Shown here one piece after another: positions 42,857 through 52,206 of a stretch of 64,000 nucleotides of DNA. This stretch comes from Conexibacter sp. CPCC 206217. GTDB lineage: Bacteria > Actinomycetota > Thermoleophilia > Solirubrobacterales > Solirubrobacteraceae. The position numbers and the translations under genes were made by a program. The stretch is from positions 124,001 through 188,000 of the forward strand of contig NZ_JAUTDO010000007.1 in NCBI RefSeq assembly GCF_030646165.1, given 5' to 3'. Positions within the stretch are counted from its first letter, which is position 1. The number at the start of each line of letters is the position of its first letter. The notes beneath the pieces were generated by a model that made no database searches, was not told where the DNA came from, and saw nothing but the letters and a program-made list of their open reading frames with translations.

Positions 42857-43819
42857 GTGGCCACACTTCTTGACATGACCGGCATCCACATCCCCGTCCT
42901 CGCTGGGGAGCTGATCGAGCTGCTCGACCCGCAGCCCGGCCAGATCGCCGTCGACTGCACGCTCGGCGGCGGCGGTCACGCACGCCTCGTCGCCGACCGC
43001 ATCGGACCGTCCGGCACGCTGATCGGGATCGATCGAGACCCGATCGCCGAGCAGCGCTTCGCCGAGTTGGCGGACGACGTCCCCTGCGCGACGCGCTTCA
43101 TTCGCGCCGACTTCGCGCAGGGTCTGCAACAGCTCGCCGACGAGGACGCACAGGCAGACCTCGTCTACATGGACCTCGGCATGTCCTCGATGCAGGTCGA
43201 CACGTGGGAGCGCGGCTTCTCCTACGCCTACGACGCCCCACTCGACATGCGGATGGATCCCGAGCAGGAGCTGAGCGCTCACGACGTCGTCAACAGCTGG
43301 GACGAGCGTCAGCTCGCGCGGCTGCTGAAGGAGTACGGCGAGGAGCGCTACGCCGGCAAGATCGCCCACGTGATCGTGCGCACGCGCGCCGACCATCCGA
43401 TCGAGACGACGCAGGCGCTCGTCGACGTGATCAAGTCCGCGATCCCGATCCCGGCGCAGTTCGGCGGCGGCCACCCGGCGAAGCGCACGTTCCAGGCGAT
43501 CCGCATCGCGGTCAACGCTGAGCTGGAGCAGATCGACGAAGGCCTTCCGCGCGCGTGGAAGGTCTTGAAGACCGGCGGCAGGCTCGCCGCGATCTCGTTC
43601 CACTCGCTGGAGGACCGCCGCGTCAAGCGCTTCCTCGCCGACCGTGCGAAGGGCTGCATCTGCCCGCCCGACCTGCCCGTCTGCGCCTGTGGCCGCACGC
43701 CCGAAGGCGAGCTGCTGACCCGTCGCGCGATCGCACCGACCCCCGGTGAGGTCGCGCAGAACCCACGCGCGAAGTCAGCGCACCTGCGTGGTGCGCGCAA
43801 GCTGAAGGAGATCTCGTGA
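42857..43819 (+). CDS. rsmH: 16S rRNA (cytosine1402-N4)-methyltransferase
   Basis: A 320-residue SAM-dependent enzyme. Motifs: IHIPVLAGELIELL, DCTLGGGGHARLVADR, GIDRDP, YMDLGMSSMQVDTWERGFSYAYDAPLDMRMDP, and LAAISFHSLEDRRVKRF. It modifies the ribosomal P site. GTG at 42857 is used; an ATG at 42875 would drop six residues and neither has a good ribosome-binding site. Ends in a GTGA overlap with ftsL. Confidence 0.95.
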   Translation: MATLLDMTGIHIPVLAGELIELLDPQPGQIAVDCTLGGGGHARLVADRIGPSGTLIGIDRDPIAEQRFAELADDVPCATRFIRADFAQGLQQLADEDAQADLVYMDLGMSSMQVDTWERGFSYAYDAPLDMRMDPEQELSAHDVVNSWDERQLARLLKEYGEERYAGKIAHVIVRTRADHPIETTQALVDVIKSAIPIPAQFGGGHPAKRTFQAIRIAVNAELEQIDEGLPRAWKVLKTGGRLAAISFHSLEDRRVKRFLADRAKGCICPPDLPVCACGRTPEGELLTRRAIAPTPGEVAQNPRAKSAHLRGARKLKEIS

Positions 43820-45219
43820 CCCCTGCGCCCGCAACCGCCGCCGGCCGCCGCCGTGCGTCCGGTGCAACCGGAGCAGGGGGCGGCCACGGCACGCCGCCGC
43901 GCCGCAGAGCGCCGCCGTCGCGTCGTGTCTCCGGCCCCGCCGCGCCGCGCAAGCAGGAGCAGGAGCGCGCGTCCGGGCACGCCGGCACCGGCATGCACGC
44001 GGCAGAGACGAGCCGCGCCAACGACCTCCAGGAACGCGCCGCGCTCGCACGCGAGCAGGCCGCGCGCCAGGCGCGCAGCGCTGCCCCGAAGCGCCGCGCG
44101 AGAGCGCCGCTGCCGGAGGTGGACGAGCCGCAGGTGCGTCGTTCGGCGCCGTCATCGCGCGTGGACGAGCCGACGTCGCGTCGTTCCGCGCCCGCGCCGC
44201 GCGAATCCGCGCGCCCGGCGCGCGAATCCGCGCGCCCGGCGCGTGGATCCGCCTCGCGCTCGCGTGCCTCTGCGCCGGCGCCCGGCGCCCGTGGGTCGAT
44301 GCCGCTCAGCGCGCTTGCGGCGCGGATCACGGGTCCGCGCGGCGGGGCGGGCGGAGCTGCTGTGGCGAGCGGAGCTGCCGCCGCCGCGCTCCCGCTCCCG
44401 CTGCCGCAGACCGCTCCCGCTCCGGCGCGGCGCAAGCCTGCGGCCGTGCCGCGGCCGACGCGGCAGAAGCGCTCCGATCTGCCGCTGCCCGCTCGCTTCG
44501 CCGCCTGGGTGCGCAGCCTGCCAGACCATCACCTGCTCGAGCGCCTGATCGGCGGTCGGATGTGGATCGTGCTGATCGGCACGCTGCTGGTCGGGCTCGT
44601 GACGCTGCAGCTGTCGCTGCTGAAGCTCAACGCCGGAATCGGCTCGGCGGTCGAGAAGAGCGCGCAGTTGGAGCAGCAGAACCGCACGATGCGTGCCGAC
44701 AACTCGATGCTGACCGATCCCGAGCGCGTGATCCAGAGCGCCACGCAGATGGGTCTCGTGATGCCGCCGCAGGGCTCGCCGCGCTTCCTGCACTCCAAGT
44801 CCGCCGACGCGAGCAGCGCGGCGCGCACGGTCAGAGCGCCCGACGCGACCGCCCTCGCGGCGGCCGCCGCCGCAGCCGGCACGACGCTCGACGACGGCAC
44901 CTCGACCGATGGCACCACCGACACGACCGCGGCGACGACCGACGACACCGGCACGACCGACCCGGCGACGACCGACTCCGGCACGACCGACGACACCGGC
45001 ACGACCGACACGACCGCGGCTACGGCCGACACCACCGGCACGACCGACCCGTCCGCGACCGACGCCGCCGGCACGACCGACCCGTCCGCGACCGACACCG
45101 CCGGCACGACCGACCCGGCGACGACCGACACCGGCACGACCGGCACGACCGACCTGTCCGCGACCGACACCGCCGGCACGACCGACGCCGCGGGCGGCGC
45201 AAGCGCGCCGACCGGGTGA
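43816..45219 (+). CDS. ftsL: FtsL/DivIC-like division protein with very long disordered flanks
   Basis: A 467-residue protein, about four times the usual FtsL length. Residues 1-245 are a basic Arg/Ala/Pro-rich cytoplasmic region with repeats such as RESARPA. One membrane segment (249-271) and a short coiled coil (277-300, EKSAQLEQQNRTMRADNSML) with DPERVIQSATQMGLV match FtsL/septum-initiator proteins. Residues 356-460 are an extracellular Thr/Asp/Ala/Gly repeat tail. Position between rsmH and ftsI supports FtsL. The GTG start overlaps the rsmH stop. Confidence 0.8.
   Translation: MTPAPATAAGRRRASGATGAGGGHGTPPRRRAPPSRRVSGPAAPRKQEQERASGHAGTGMHAAETSRANDLQERAALAREQAARQARSAAPKRRARAPLPEVDEPQVRRSAPSSRVDEPTSRRSAPAPRESARPARESARPARGSASRSRASAPAPGARGSMPLSALAARITGPRGGAGGAAVASGAAAAALPLPLPQTAPAPARRKPAAVPRPTRQKRSDLPLPARFAAWVRSLPDHHLLERLIGGRMWIVLIGTLLVGLVTLQLSLLKLNAGIGSAVEKSAQLEQQNRTMRADNSMLTDPERVIQSATQMGLVMPPQGSPRFLHSKSADASSAARTVRAPDATALAAAAAAAGTTLDDGTSTDGTTDTTAATTDDTGTTDPATTDSGTTDDTGTTDTTAATADTTGTTDPSATDAAGTTDPSATDTAGTTDPATTDTGTTGTTDLSATDTAGTTDAAGGASAPTG
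44893..45186 (+). repeat. Thr/Asp-rich repeat tract in ftsL
   Basis: The codons spell imperfect repeats of TGTTDPSATDTA type over about 98 residues. The DNA copies (ACCGGCACGACCGAC) are close enough for slippage or recombination. Confidence 0.8.
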
Positions 45220-45319
45220 GGAACGGCGTGACCGGCCCGATCCACGAGCGGGCGAGCGACCACGGCCGCGACCCGCGCGCGATCGGCGCCGCGGTCGCGC
45301 CCAGCGAGACGAGGTCCCC

Positions 45320-46981
45320 GTGCCGAGCCTGACCGACCGCCGCATCAGCCTGCTGTTCCTGATCTTCCTCGCCGCGCTCTCGCTCGCGTTCCTGCGCGCG
45401 GGGTGGCTCGGCGCCGTCAAGGCGCCGGCGCTCAAGCGCGCCGCCGACACGCAGCAGGTGCAGACGATCGCGCTGCCGGCCCCGCGCGGGACGATCACCG
45501 ACCGCGACGGCGCCGTGCTGGCGCTGTCGGAAGTCGCCAGCGACATCTCCGCGACGCCGTACATCGTCAGAGACCCGCTCAGAGCCGCCAAGGAGCTGGC
45601 GCCGCTGCTGCAGCAGTCCGAGCAGGACGTGCTCAGAAAGCTGAACGAGCACAGCGGCTTCGTCTACCTCGGCCGCCGCGTGCCCGCCGCGCGCGCGAAC
45701 GCGATCCGCAGACTCGGGATCGACGGGATCGCCTTCACGCCCAGCTCGCTGCGGACCTATCCGCGCGGCTGGCTCGCGTCGCAGCTGCTCGGCTCCGCCA
45801 GCGAGCAGCCCGGCGGCGGCAGCGGCCTGGAATACGGCGAGGACAGAGTTCTGCGCGGTCAGGACGGCGTGCGCCGGATCGTCAACGACGCGCTCGGGCA
45901 GGCGATCTCGATCAAGGACCAGACGCCGACGGTCCCCGGCAGAGACATCCAGCTGACGATCGACGCCGGCCTGCAGGAGAAGGTCGAGAGCGTGCTGGAG
46001 GGCGTCGGGCGCACCTACCGGCCCAGAGGCGCGACCGCGATCGTGATGAACCCGCAGACGAGCGAGGTGCTCGCGATGGCGAACTGGCCGCGCGTGGACG
46101 CCAACAACCCCGGCGGCGCGCCCGCCTACGCGCAGCAGAACCGCGCGGTCGGCTTCACGTTCGAGCCGGGCTCGACCTTCAAGGCGTTCACGGTCGCCGG
46201 CGCGCTGCAGGACGGCACCGCGACGCCCGAGAAGACCTACTACCTGCCGACTGAGCTGCACATAGCCGACCGCATACTCCACGACGCCCACGAGCGCGGC
46301 GACGAGACCGCCAGCGTCGCGCAGATCCTCGCCGAGTCGAGCAACATCGGCGCGGTCAGAATCGCGCTCGACATGGGCGCCAGACGCTTCAGCCAGTGGG
46401 TCGACACGTTCGGCTTCGGCAGAAGAACCGGCGTCGCGCTGCCCGGCGAGGAGGTCGGGATCGTGCCGACCTACAAGCAGTACTCGGGTTCCTCGATCGC
46501 GAACCTGCCGATCGGCCAGGGCCAGGCCGTCACGCCGCTGCAGATGATGGAGGGCTACGCCGCGATCGCCAACGGCGGCATCCTGCGCACGCCGAGACTG
46601 CTGGAGAAGGTCGGCGGCGTGCCCGTGCCCGAGGAGCGCGGCAGACGCGTGATCTCCGCGCAGACCGCCGCCGAGGTGCGCGAGATGCTCAGAGGCGTGC
46701 TCGCGGCCGGCGGCACCGCGGCCGAGGCGTCGATTCCCGGCTACGACCTCGCCGGCAAGACCGGCACCGCGAACAAGGTCGATCCGGACACCGGCGAGTA
46801 CTCCAGAACCAGATACATCGCGTCGTTCATGGGCTTCGCGCCGGTCAGAGACCCGCAGCTGCTCGTCTCCGTCGTCGTCGACGAGCCGCAGGGCTCGATC
46901 TACGGCGGCGAGGTCGCGGGGCCGGCGTTCCAGAAGATCGCGGCCTGGGCGCTGCCGTACTTCGGCGTGCAGCCGAATTGA
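45320..46981 (+). CDS. ftsI: Division-specific transpeptidase, class B penicillin-binding protein
   Basis: A 553-residue septal D,D-transpeptidase. A short cytoplasmic start and membrane anchor (9-27) precede the pedestal domain with RGTITDRDGAVLA. The catalytic motifs are S285-x-x-K288 (PGSTFK), SSN (340-342) and KTGT (480-483). No PASTA domains follow. GTG at 45320, with GAGG about 6 nt upstream, is chosen; it lies 100 bp after ftsL. About 17 of 46 arginines are AGA, all beyond residue 80. Confidence 0.94.
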   Translation: MPSLTDRRISLLFLIFLAALSLAFLRAGWLGAVKAPALKRAADTQQVQTIALPAPRGTITDRDGAVLALSEVASDISATPYIVRDPLRAAKELAPLLQQSEQDVLRKLNEHSGFVYLGRRVPAARANAIRRLGIDGIAFTPSSLRTYPRGWLASQLLGSASEQPGGGSGLEYGEDRVLRGQDGVRRIVNDALGQAISIKDQTPTVPGRDIQLTIDAGLQEKVESVLEGVGRTYRPRGATAIVMNPQTSEVLAMANWPRVDANNPGGAPAYAQQNRAVGFTFEPGSTFKAFTVAGALQDGTATPEKTYYLPTELHIADRILHDAHERGDETASVAQILAESSNIGAVRIALDMGARRFSQWVDTFGFGRRTGVALPGEEVGIVPTYKQYSGSSIANLPIGQGQAVTPLQMMEGYAAIANGGILRTPRLLEKVGGVPVPEERGRRVISAQTAAEVREMLRGVLAAGGTAAEASIPGYDLAGKTGTANKVDPDTGEYSRTRYIASFMGFAPVRDPQLLVSVVVDEPQGSIYGGEVAGPAFQKIAAWALPYFGVQPN

Positions 46982-47076
46982 CCGGCATGCGTCCGCAGGC
47001 GCGGCTGGACGGCGCCTCCGAGGGCCTTGCAGGTGGCGCGCCGGCACCCGTGCGGGGAGGGGTCGGGCCGGCCGAG

Positions 47077-47082
47077 TACACT
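47077..47082 (+). promoter_or_regulatory. -10 element (TACACT) before murE
   Basis: TACACT lies 9 nt before the murE ATG in a 110-bp gap after ftsI. No ribosome-binding site is present, so murE may have its own leaderless transcript. Confidence 0.45.
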
Positions 47083-47091
47083 CGTCGCCCG

Positions 47092-48609
47092 ATGAAGCTG
47101 CTGGACGTGATCGGCAGCGCTGTCGCCTCTCCGCTCGCACCTGCCGCCGCAAGCGTCGAGATCGCCGCGCTCGCCTACGACAACCGGAAGGTCCAGCCGG
47201 GAACGCTCTTCTTCTGCGTGCCCGGCTTCACCCGTGACGGGCACGACTTCGCGCCCGACGCCGTCGCGCGTGGCGCGTCTGCGCTCGTGGTCGAGCGGTC
47301 GCTCGGGCTCGGCGTTCCAGAAGTGCAGGTGCCCTCGGTTCGCGTCGCAATGGCGCAGTTCGCGGCGCGCTTCAACGGCGACCCCAGCGACGAGCTGCAG
47401 GTCGTCGGCGTGACCGGCACCAACGGCAAGACGACGACCGCGTTCCTCGTGCGCGGCCTGCTGGAGGCCGCCGGCCGCCAGACCGGCCTGCTCGGGACGG
47501 TCACGTCGATCGTCGGCGGGGAGCAGCGCGAGGTCCAGCGCACGACCGCCGAGGCGGTCGAGCTGCAGGCCGACCTGCGCGCGATGCTCGACGGTGGCGA
47601 CGTCGCGGCTGCCATCGAAGTGTCTTCGCACGCGCTGGAGCTGCACCGCGCCGACGCGACCCGCTTCGCCGTCGCGATCTTCACGAACCTGACGCAGGAC
47701 CACCTCGACTTCCATCCGACGATGGAGGAGTACTTCCTCGCCAAGCGCAAGCTGTTCCTGGTCGAGAGCGACGCGGCCGCGGCGAGCGCCGGCGTCGCGG
47801 GCGTGGGCACCGCCGTCGTCAACCTCGACGACCCCTACGGCCGCCGCCTCGCCGACGAGCTGCGCGCAGCGGGCGAGACGCCGGTCACGATCGCGATCGA
47901 CGCGGACGCCGACTACCGCGCGACAGAGCTGACGACCGGCCTGACCGGCTCGACCTTCACCGCCCTCACGCCCGAGGGGCCGATCGCGCTGCGCACACCG
48001 CTGCCGGGCCGCTTCAACGTCCAGAACGTGCTCGGCGCGATCGCCGCCGCGCGCGCGCTCGGGGTCTCGCTGCCCGAGATCGCGCAGGCGCTGCCGCAGG
48101 CCGGCCGCGTCCCCGGCCGCTTCGAGCCGGTCGACGAGGGTCAGCCGTTCGCCGTGCTGGTCGACTACGCGCACACGCCCGACTCGCTCGACAACGTCCT
48201 GCAGGCCGCGCGCGGCCTGACCGAGCAGCGCGTGCTGAGCGTCTTCGGCTGCGGCGGCGACCGCGACCGCACGAAGCGGCCGCTGATGGGGGAGATCGCC
48301 GCGCGCCTCTCCGACGAGACCTATGCGACCTCCGACAACCCGCGCTCGGAGGACCCCGCCGCGATCCTCGCAGAGGTCGTCGTCGGGACCGGGACCGGTC
48401 CCCACGTCCACGTCGAGGTCGACCGCCGCAAGGCGATCGCCGACGCGATCGGCGCCGCGCGCGCGGGCGACGTCGTCGTGATCGCAGGAAAAGGGCACGA
48501 ACAGGGGCAGGAGTTCGAAGGCGGCCGCAAGCTGCCGTTCGACGACGTCACGGTCGCGCGCGAGGCGCTGCAGGCGCTGTCAACCACCGCGAACGACGGG
48601 ACGGCCTGA
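47092..48609 (+). CDS. murE: UDP-MurNAc-L-Ala-D-Glu:meso-diaminopimelate ligase
   Basis: A 505-residue Mur ligase. ATP-binding GTNGKTT is at 109-115, the carbamylated-lysine region follows in FLAKRKLF, and the third-amino-acid motif DNPR is at 415-418, the form specific for meso-diaminopimelate. The glycine-rich ligase C-terminal domain ends with VVVIAGKGHEQGQEF. All its arginines are CGN codons. mraY follows after 4 bp; murF, normally between them, is absent. Confidence 0.96.
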   Translation: MKLLDVIGSAVASPLAPAAASVEIAALAYDNRKVQPGTLFFCVPGFTRDGHDFAPDAVARGASALVVERSLGLGVPEVQVPSVRVAMAQFAARFNGDPSDELQVVGVTGTNGKTTTAFLVRGLLEAAGRQTGLLGTVTSIVGGEQREVQRTTAEAVELQADLRAMLDGGDVAAAIEVSSHALELHRADATRFAVAIFTNLTQDHLDFHPTMEEYFLAKRKLFLVESDAAAASAGVAGVGTAVVNLDDPYGRRLADELRAAGETPVTIAIDADADYRATELTTGLTGSTFTALTPEGPIALRTPLPGRFNVQNVLGAIAAARALGVSLPEIAQALPQAGRVPGRFEPVDEGQPFAVLVDYAHTPDSLDNVLQAARGLTEQRVLSVFGCGGDRDRTKRPLMGEIAARLSDETYATSDNPRSEDPAAILAEVVVGTGTGPHVHVEVDRRKAIADAIGAARAGDVVVIAGKGHEQGQEFEGGRKLPFDDVTVAREALQALSTTANDGTA

Positions 48610-48613
48610 CCAG

Positions 48614-49582
48614 ATGGGACGGATCCTGATCGCGGGCACCGCGTCGCTGCTGCTCTGCATCTTCCTGAGCCCGAAGTTCATCGCCTTCATCCGCGAGCGC
48701 GAGTTCGGCCAGCAGATCCGCGCCGAGGGCCCCGAGGGGCACCACGCGAAGGCGGGCACGCCGACGATGGGCGGGATCATCATCTTCACGGCGGTCTCGA
48801 TCCCGTTCCTGATCCTGACCGAGTACGACTGGCTCGCGGTCGGCGTCTTCGGAACGGCGATCGCGTGCGCGCTGATCGGCTTCGTCGACGACTACACGAA
48901 GGTCGTCCACCGCCGCTCGCTCGGCGTCAGAGGCCGCACGAAGCTGCTCGCGACGGTCGCGATCTCGATCGGCCTGTGGCTGGCGGCGACGAGAGGCGCG
49001 GGGTTGCAGCCGACGCTGCGGCTGCGTGTGGTCGACGCCCAGATCGATCTGGGATTCCTCTATCCCGTCTTCATCTACCTCGTCGTCGCGGGCACCACCA
49101 GCGGCGTCAACCTGACCGACGGGCTCGACGGCCTCGCGGCCGGCTGCGCGGCGATCGTGCTGCTCGCCTTCATCGGGATCACCTTCATCACGACCGGTCA
49201 GCAGGAGCTGTCGCTGCTGGCGGCGTGCCTGGTCGGAGCGTGCGTCGGGTTCCTCTGGTTCAACTCGTTCCCAGCCAACATCTTCATGGGCGACACCGGC
49301 TCGCTCGGCCTCGGCGGCGCGATCGCGGGGCTGGCGGTGATGACGAAGACCGAGATCCTGCTCGTGATCCTCGGCGGGATCTTCGTGATCGAGACGCTGT
49401 CGGTCGCGATCCAGGTGTTCGCGTTCCAGACGTTCCGCAGACGCGTCTTCCTGATGGCGCCGATCCACCACCACTTCGAGCTGCGCGGCTGGTCGGAGAC
49501 GAAGATCATCCTGCGCTTCTGGATCATCGCCTCGGTCTGCAGCGCGATCGGCTTCACGATCTACCAGCAGAGCATCCGGTGA
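48614..49582 (+). CDS. mraY: Phospho-MurNAc-pentapeptide transferase
   Basis: A 322-residue membrane enzyme that makes lipid I from UDP-MurNAc-pentapeptide and undecaprenyl phosphate. It has about ten membrane segments and the motifs GTPTMGGI, FVDDYTK, NLTDGLDGLA, NSFPANIFMGDTGSL and MAPIHHHFE. It lies 4 bp after murE and ends in a GTGA overlap with murD. Confidence 0.97.
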   Translation: MGRILIAGTASLLLCIFLSPKFIAFIREREFGQQIRAEGPEGHHAKAGTPTMGGIIIFTAVSIPFLILTEYDWLAVGVFGTAIACALIGFVDDYTKVVHRRSLGVRGRTKLLATVAISIGLWLAATRGAGLQPTLRLRVVDAQIDLGFLYPVFIYLVVAGTTSGVNLTDGLDGLAAGCAAIVLLAFIGITFITTGQQELSLLAACLVGACVGFLWFNSFPANIFMGDTGSLGLGGAIAGLAVMTKTEILLVILGGIFVIETLSVAIQVFAFQTFRRRVFLMAPIHHHFELRGWSETKIILRFWIIASVCSAIGFTIYQQSIR

Positions 49583-50904
49583 GCCGCCGGCCGGCATTGC
49601 CGGGCGGCCCCTACCTCGTCGTCGGGCTTGCGCGCTCGGGGATCGCCGCCGCCCTGCTGCTGCATGCGCGCGGCGAGCGGGTGATCGCGCTCGACGCGGG
49701 AACGCCGGACGTAGAGAGGCTTCGCGCGGCGGGCGTCGAAGTGCACCTGGATGGCCCAGGGACCGACTTCGTCAGCGACCAGCGCACGCTCGTCAAGAGC
49801 CCCGGCGTGCCGCACAGCGCGCCGGTCGTCGCCGCCGCGCGCGAGCGCGGGCTGCCCGTGCTGGGCGAGGTCGAGCTGTCCTGGAGCCTGCTCCCGAACG
49901 AGTTCATCGCGGTGACCGGCACCAACGGCAAGACGACGACGACCGAGCTGCTCGGCCACGTCCACCGCACCGCCGGGCTGCCGGTCGCGGTCGCCGGCAA
50001 CGTCGGCACCGCGGTCGCATCGCTCGTCGGCGCGCTCGAGCCCGCCGCGACCGTCGTCTGCGAGACCTCCAGCTACCAACTGGAGGACACGCTCGCGTTC
50101 GCCCCCGAGGCCGCGCTGCTGCTGAACGTGACGCCCGACCACCTCGACCGCCACGGCACCTTCGAGGCGTACCGCGACGCGAAGCTGGAGGCGTTCCGGC
50201 GCCAGGACTCCGGCGACGTCGCGGTCACCTCGACCGCGCTCGCGGAGCTGCTGCCCGGCAGAGCCCGCCGCGTCACCTTCGGCACCGTCGCCGACGGCGC
50301 GACGATCGCGTTGCATCCCGACGGCGCGATCACGTGGGAGGGCGCGCCGTTGATCGCGTCCGAGGAGATCCGCATCCGCGGCCCGCACAACCGCGAGAAC
50401 GCGATGGCGGCTGCGGGCGTCGCGCTCGCGCGCGGGATCGAGCCCGACGCCGTGCGCGAGGCGCTGCGCACGTTCGCCGGCGTCGCGCACCGGCTCGAGC
50501 CGATCCGCGAGCTGGACGGCGTCGCCTACGTCAACGACTCGAAGGCGACCAACGTCGACGCGACGCAGGTCGCGCTGCGCTCGTTCGCCCCTCACACGGT
50601 CCACCTGATCGCCGGCGGCGTGCCGAAGGCGCAGGACTTCACGCCGCTGGCGCCGCTCGTCGCCGAGCGCTGCGCCGCCGTCTACCTGATCGGCGAGGGC
50701 GCGCAGGAGATCGCCGCGGCGTGGGAGCCGGCCGGCGTGCCGATGTTCGACGCGCGCGACATGGCCGGCGCGCTGCTGGCCGCTCGCGCCGCGTCGCAGC
50801 CGGGGGAGACGGTGCTGCTGTCGCCCGCCTGCGCGAGCTTCGACCAGTACGAGAACTTCGAGGCGCGCGGGGATCACTTCCGGCGCCTCGTCGAGGAGGC
50901 CTGA
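49579..50904 (+). CDS. murD: UDP-MurNAc-L-alanine:D-glutamate ligase
   Basis: A 441-residue Mur ligase. An N-terminal Rossmann domain (YLVVGLARSGIAAALLL) precedes the ATP loop GTNGKTTT (114-121). The central domain holds LLNVTPDHLDRHGTFEAYRDAK and GPHNRENAMAA, and the C-terminal part NDSKATNVDAT and LIAGGVPKAQDF. The start is GTG in a GTGA overlap with mraY. ftsW follows after 3 bp. Confidence 0.96.
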   Translation: MSRRPALPGGPYLVVGLARSGIAAALLLHARGERVIALDAGTPDVERLRAAGVEVHLDGPGTDFVSDQRTLVKSPGVPHSAPVVAAARERGLPVLGEVELSWSLLPNEFIAVTGTNGKTTTTELLGHVHRTAGLPVAVAGNVGTAVASLVGALEPAATVVCETSSYQLEDTLAFAPEAALLLNVTPDHLDRHGTFEAYRDAKLEAFRRQDSGDVAVTSTALAELLPGRARRVTFGTVADGATIALHPDGAITWEGAPLIASEEIRIRGPHNRENAMAAAGVALARGIEPDAVREALRTFAGVAHRLEPIRELDGVAYVNDSKATNVDATQVALRSFAPHTVHLIAGGVPKAQDFTPLAPLVAERCAAVYLIGEGAQEIAAAWEPAGVPMFDARDMAGALLAARAASQPGETVLLSPACASFDQYENFEARGDHFRRLVEEA

Positions 50905-50907
50905 CCG

Positions 50908-52206
50908 GTGGCCTCCGCCGCTCGCGTCCCGCGCATCAGGCGACGGGAGCGCGTCCCCACGCAGCCGCGGCCGATCGAGCACCGCGTGCTGATCACCGCG
51001 ACGCTGTGCCTGATCGCGATCGGTGCCGTGATGGTCTACAGCGCCTCCTCCGCGCGCAACGTGCTGGAGGCCGGCGGCAGCGGGTCGGGCTATCTGGTCC
51101 GCTACGTCGGGCTCGGGCTGATCGCGCTCGCCGGCATGCACGTGATGGCGCGCCACGGCGTCGAGCTGATGAGACGCTTCACGCCGCTGCTGCTGATCGG
51201 CTCGTTCGCCGCCTGCGTGCTCGTGCTCGTGCCGGGCGTCGGCACCGAGGTCAACGGCGCGCGCTCGTGGCTGGGGCCGGGCATCTTCTCGCCGCAGCCG
51301 TCGGAGTTCATGAAGCTCGCGCTGATCCTCTACTGCGCGCAGTTCCTGTCGTCGCACCCGAAGCGGATCATGACCTCCTTCAGAGGCATGCTGAGCCCGG
51401 TCGGCTACGTCGCCGCAGCCGCCTGCTTCCTCGTCATCATCGAGCCCGACACCGGCACGACGCTCGTGCTCGTCGGGATCGTCGCGTCGATGCTGATCGT
51501 CGCGGGCGTGCCGATGAAGTACCTCGGCTACTGCGCCTTGATCGGCGGCGTGCTGCTGCTGTTCCTGGTGCTCCTGCAGCCGTACCAGCAGGACCGCCTG
51601 ACCTCGTTCCTGGACCCGTGGGCGTCGAAGTCCGGCGAGGGCTTCCAGTCGGTGCAGGGGCAGATCGCGCTCGGCTCCGGCGGCTTCTTCGGCGTCGGGC
51701 TGGGGCAGTCGGTGCAGAAGGTCTTCTACCTGCCGGAGGCGCACACCGACTTCATCCTCGCGGTGATCGGCGAGGAGCTGGGGCTCGTCGGCGTCTCGGT
51801 CGTGATCTCGCTGTTCGGCCTGATCGTGTGGTCCGGGCTGCGGATCGCACGGAGCGCCGTCGACCAATATGCAAAGCTGCTGGCCGTGGGCCTCACGGCC
51901 CTGATCTCATGTCAGGCGATCCTCAACATCTTCGTCGTGCTCGGGTTGGCGCCGCTGACCGGCGTCCCGCTGCCGTTCGTCTCGTACGGACCGACGAACC
52001 TGATCGTGATCCTCGGCGCCGTCGGCCTGCTGCTGAACCTGGCCGACCGCAACCGCGCGTACATGCGCCTGGTCGACACCGGCCGCGCACCCGCCACGAC
52101 TGCCGCGGACTCGCGTGAGCGCGCCGATCAGGATCGTGATCGCCGCCGGCGGGACGGCGGGCCACGTCGTACCGGCACTGGCGGTCGCCGACGCGCTGCG
52201 GGCTGA
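50908..52206 (+). CDS. ftsW: Septal peptidoglycan glycosyltransferase of the SEDS family
   Basis: A 432-residue polytopic protein with about ten membrane segments. SEDS landmarks: VNGARSWLGPGIFSPQPSEFMKLALIL, IIEPDTGTTLVL, and EAHTDFILAVIGEELGL. The usual FISYGGSS segment reads FVSYGPTNLI. A basic Arg-rich cytoplasmic tail (about 392-432) is encoded in DNA that overlaps the start of murG by 92 bp. The start is GTG. Confidence 0.94.
   Translation: MASAARVPRIRRRERVPTQPRPIEHRVLITATLCLIAIGAVMVYSASSARNVLEAGGSGSGYLVRYVGLGLIALAGMHVMARHGVELMRRFTPLLLIGSFAACVLVLVPGVGTEVNGARSWLGPGIFSPQPSEFMKLALILYCAQFLSSHPKRIMTSFRGMLSPVGYVAAAACFLVIIEPDTGTTLVLVGIVASMLIVAGVPMKYLGYCALIGGVLLLFLVLLQPYQQDRLTSFLDPWASKSGEGFQSVQGQIALGSGGFFGVGLGQSVQKVFYLPEAHTDFILAVIGEELGLVGVSVVISLFGLIVWSGLRIARSAVDQYAKLLAVGLTALISCQAILNIFVVLGLAPLTGVPLPFVSYGPTNLIVILGAVGLLLNLADRNRAYMRLVDTGRAPATTAADSRERADQDRDRRRRDGGPRRTGTGGRRRAAG

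Noticed and set aside
44893..45186. CRISPR-like or mobile repeat array
   Set aside because: The repeats are in frame, short and coding (Thr/Asp) inside ftsL; there are no unique spacers.
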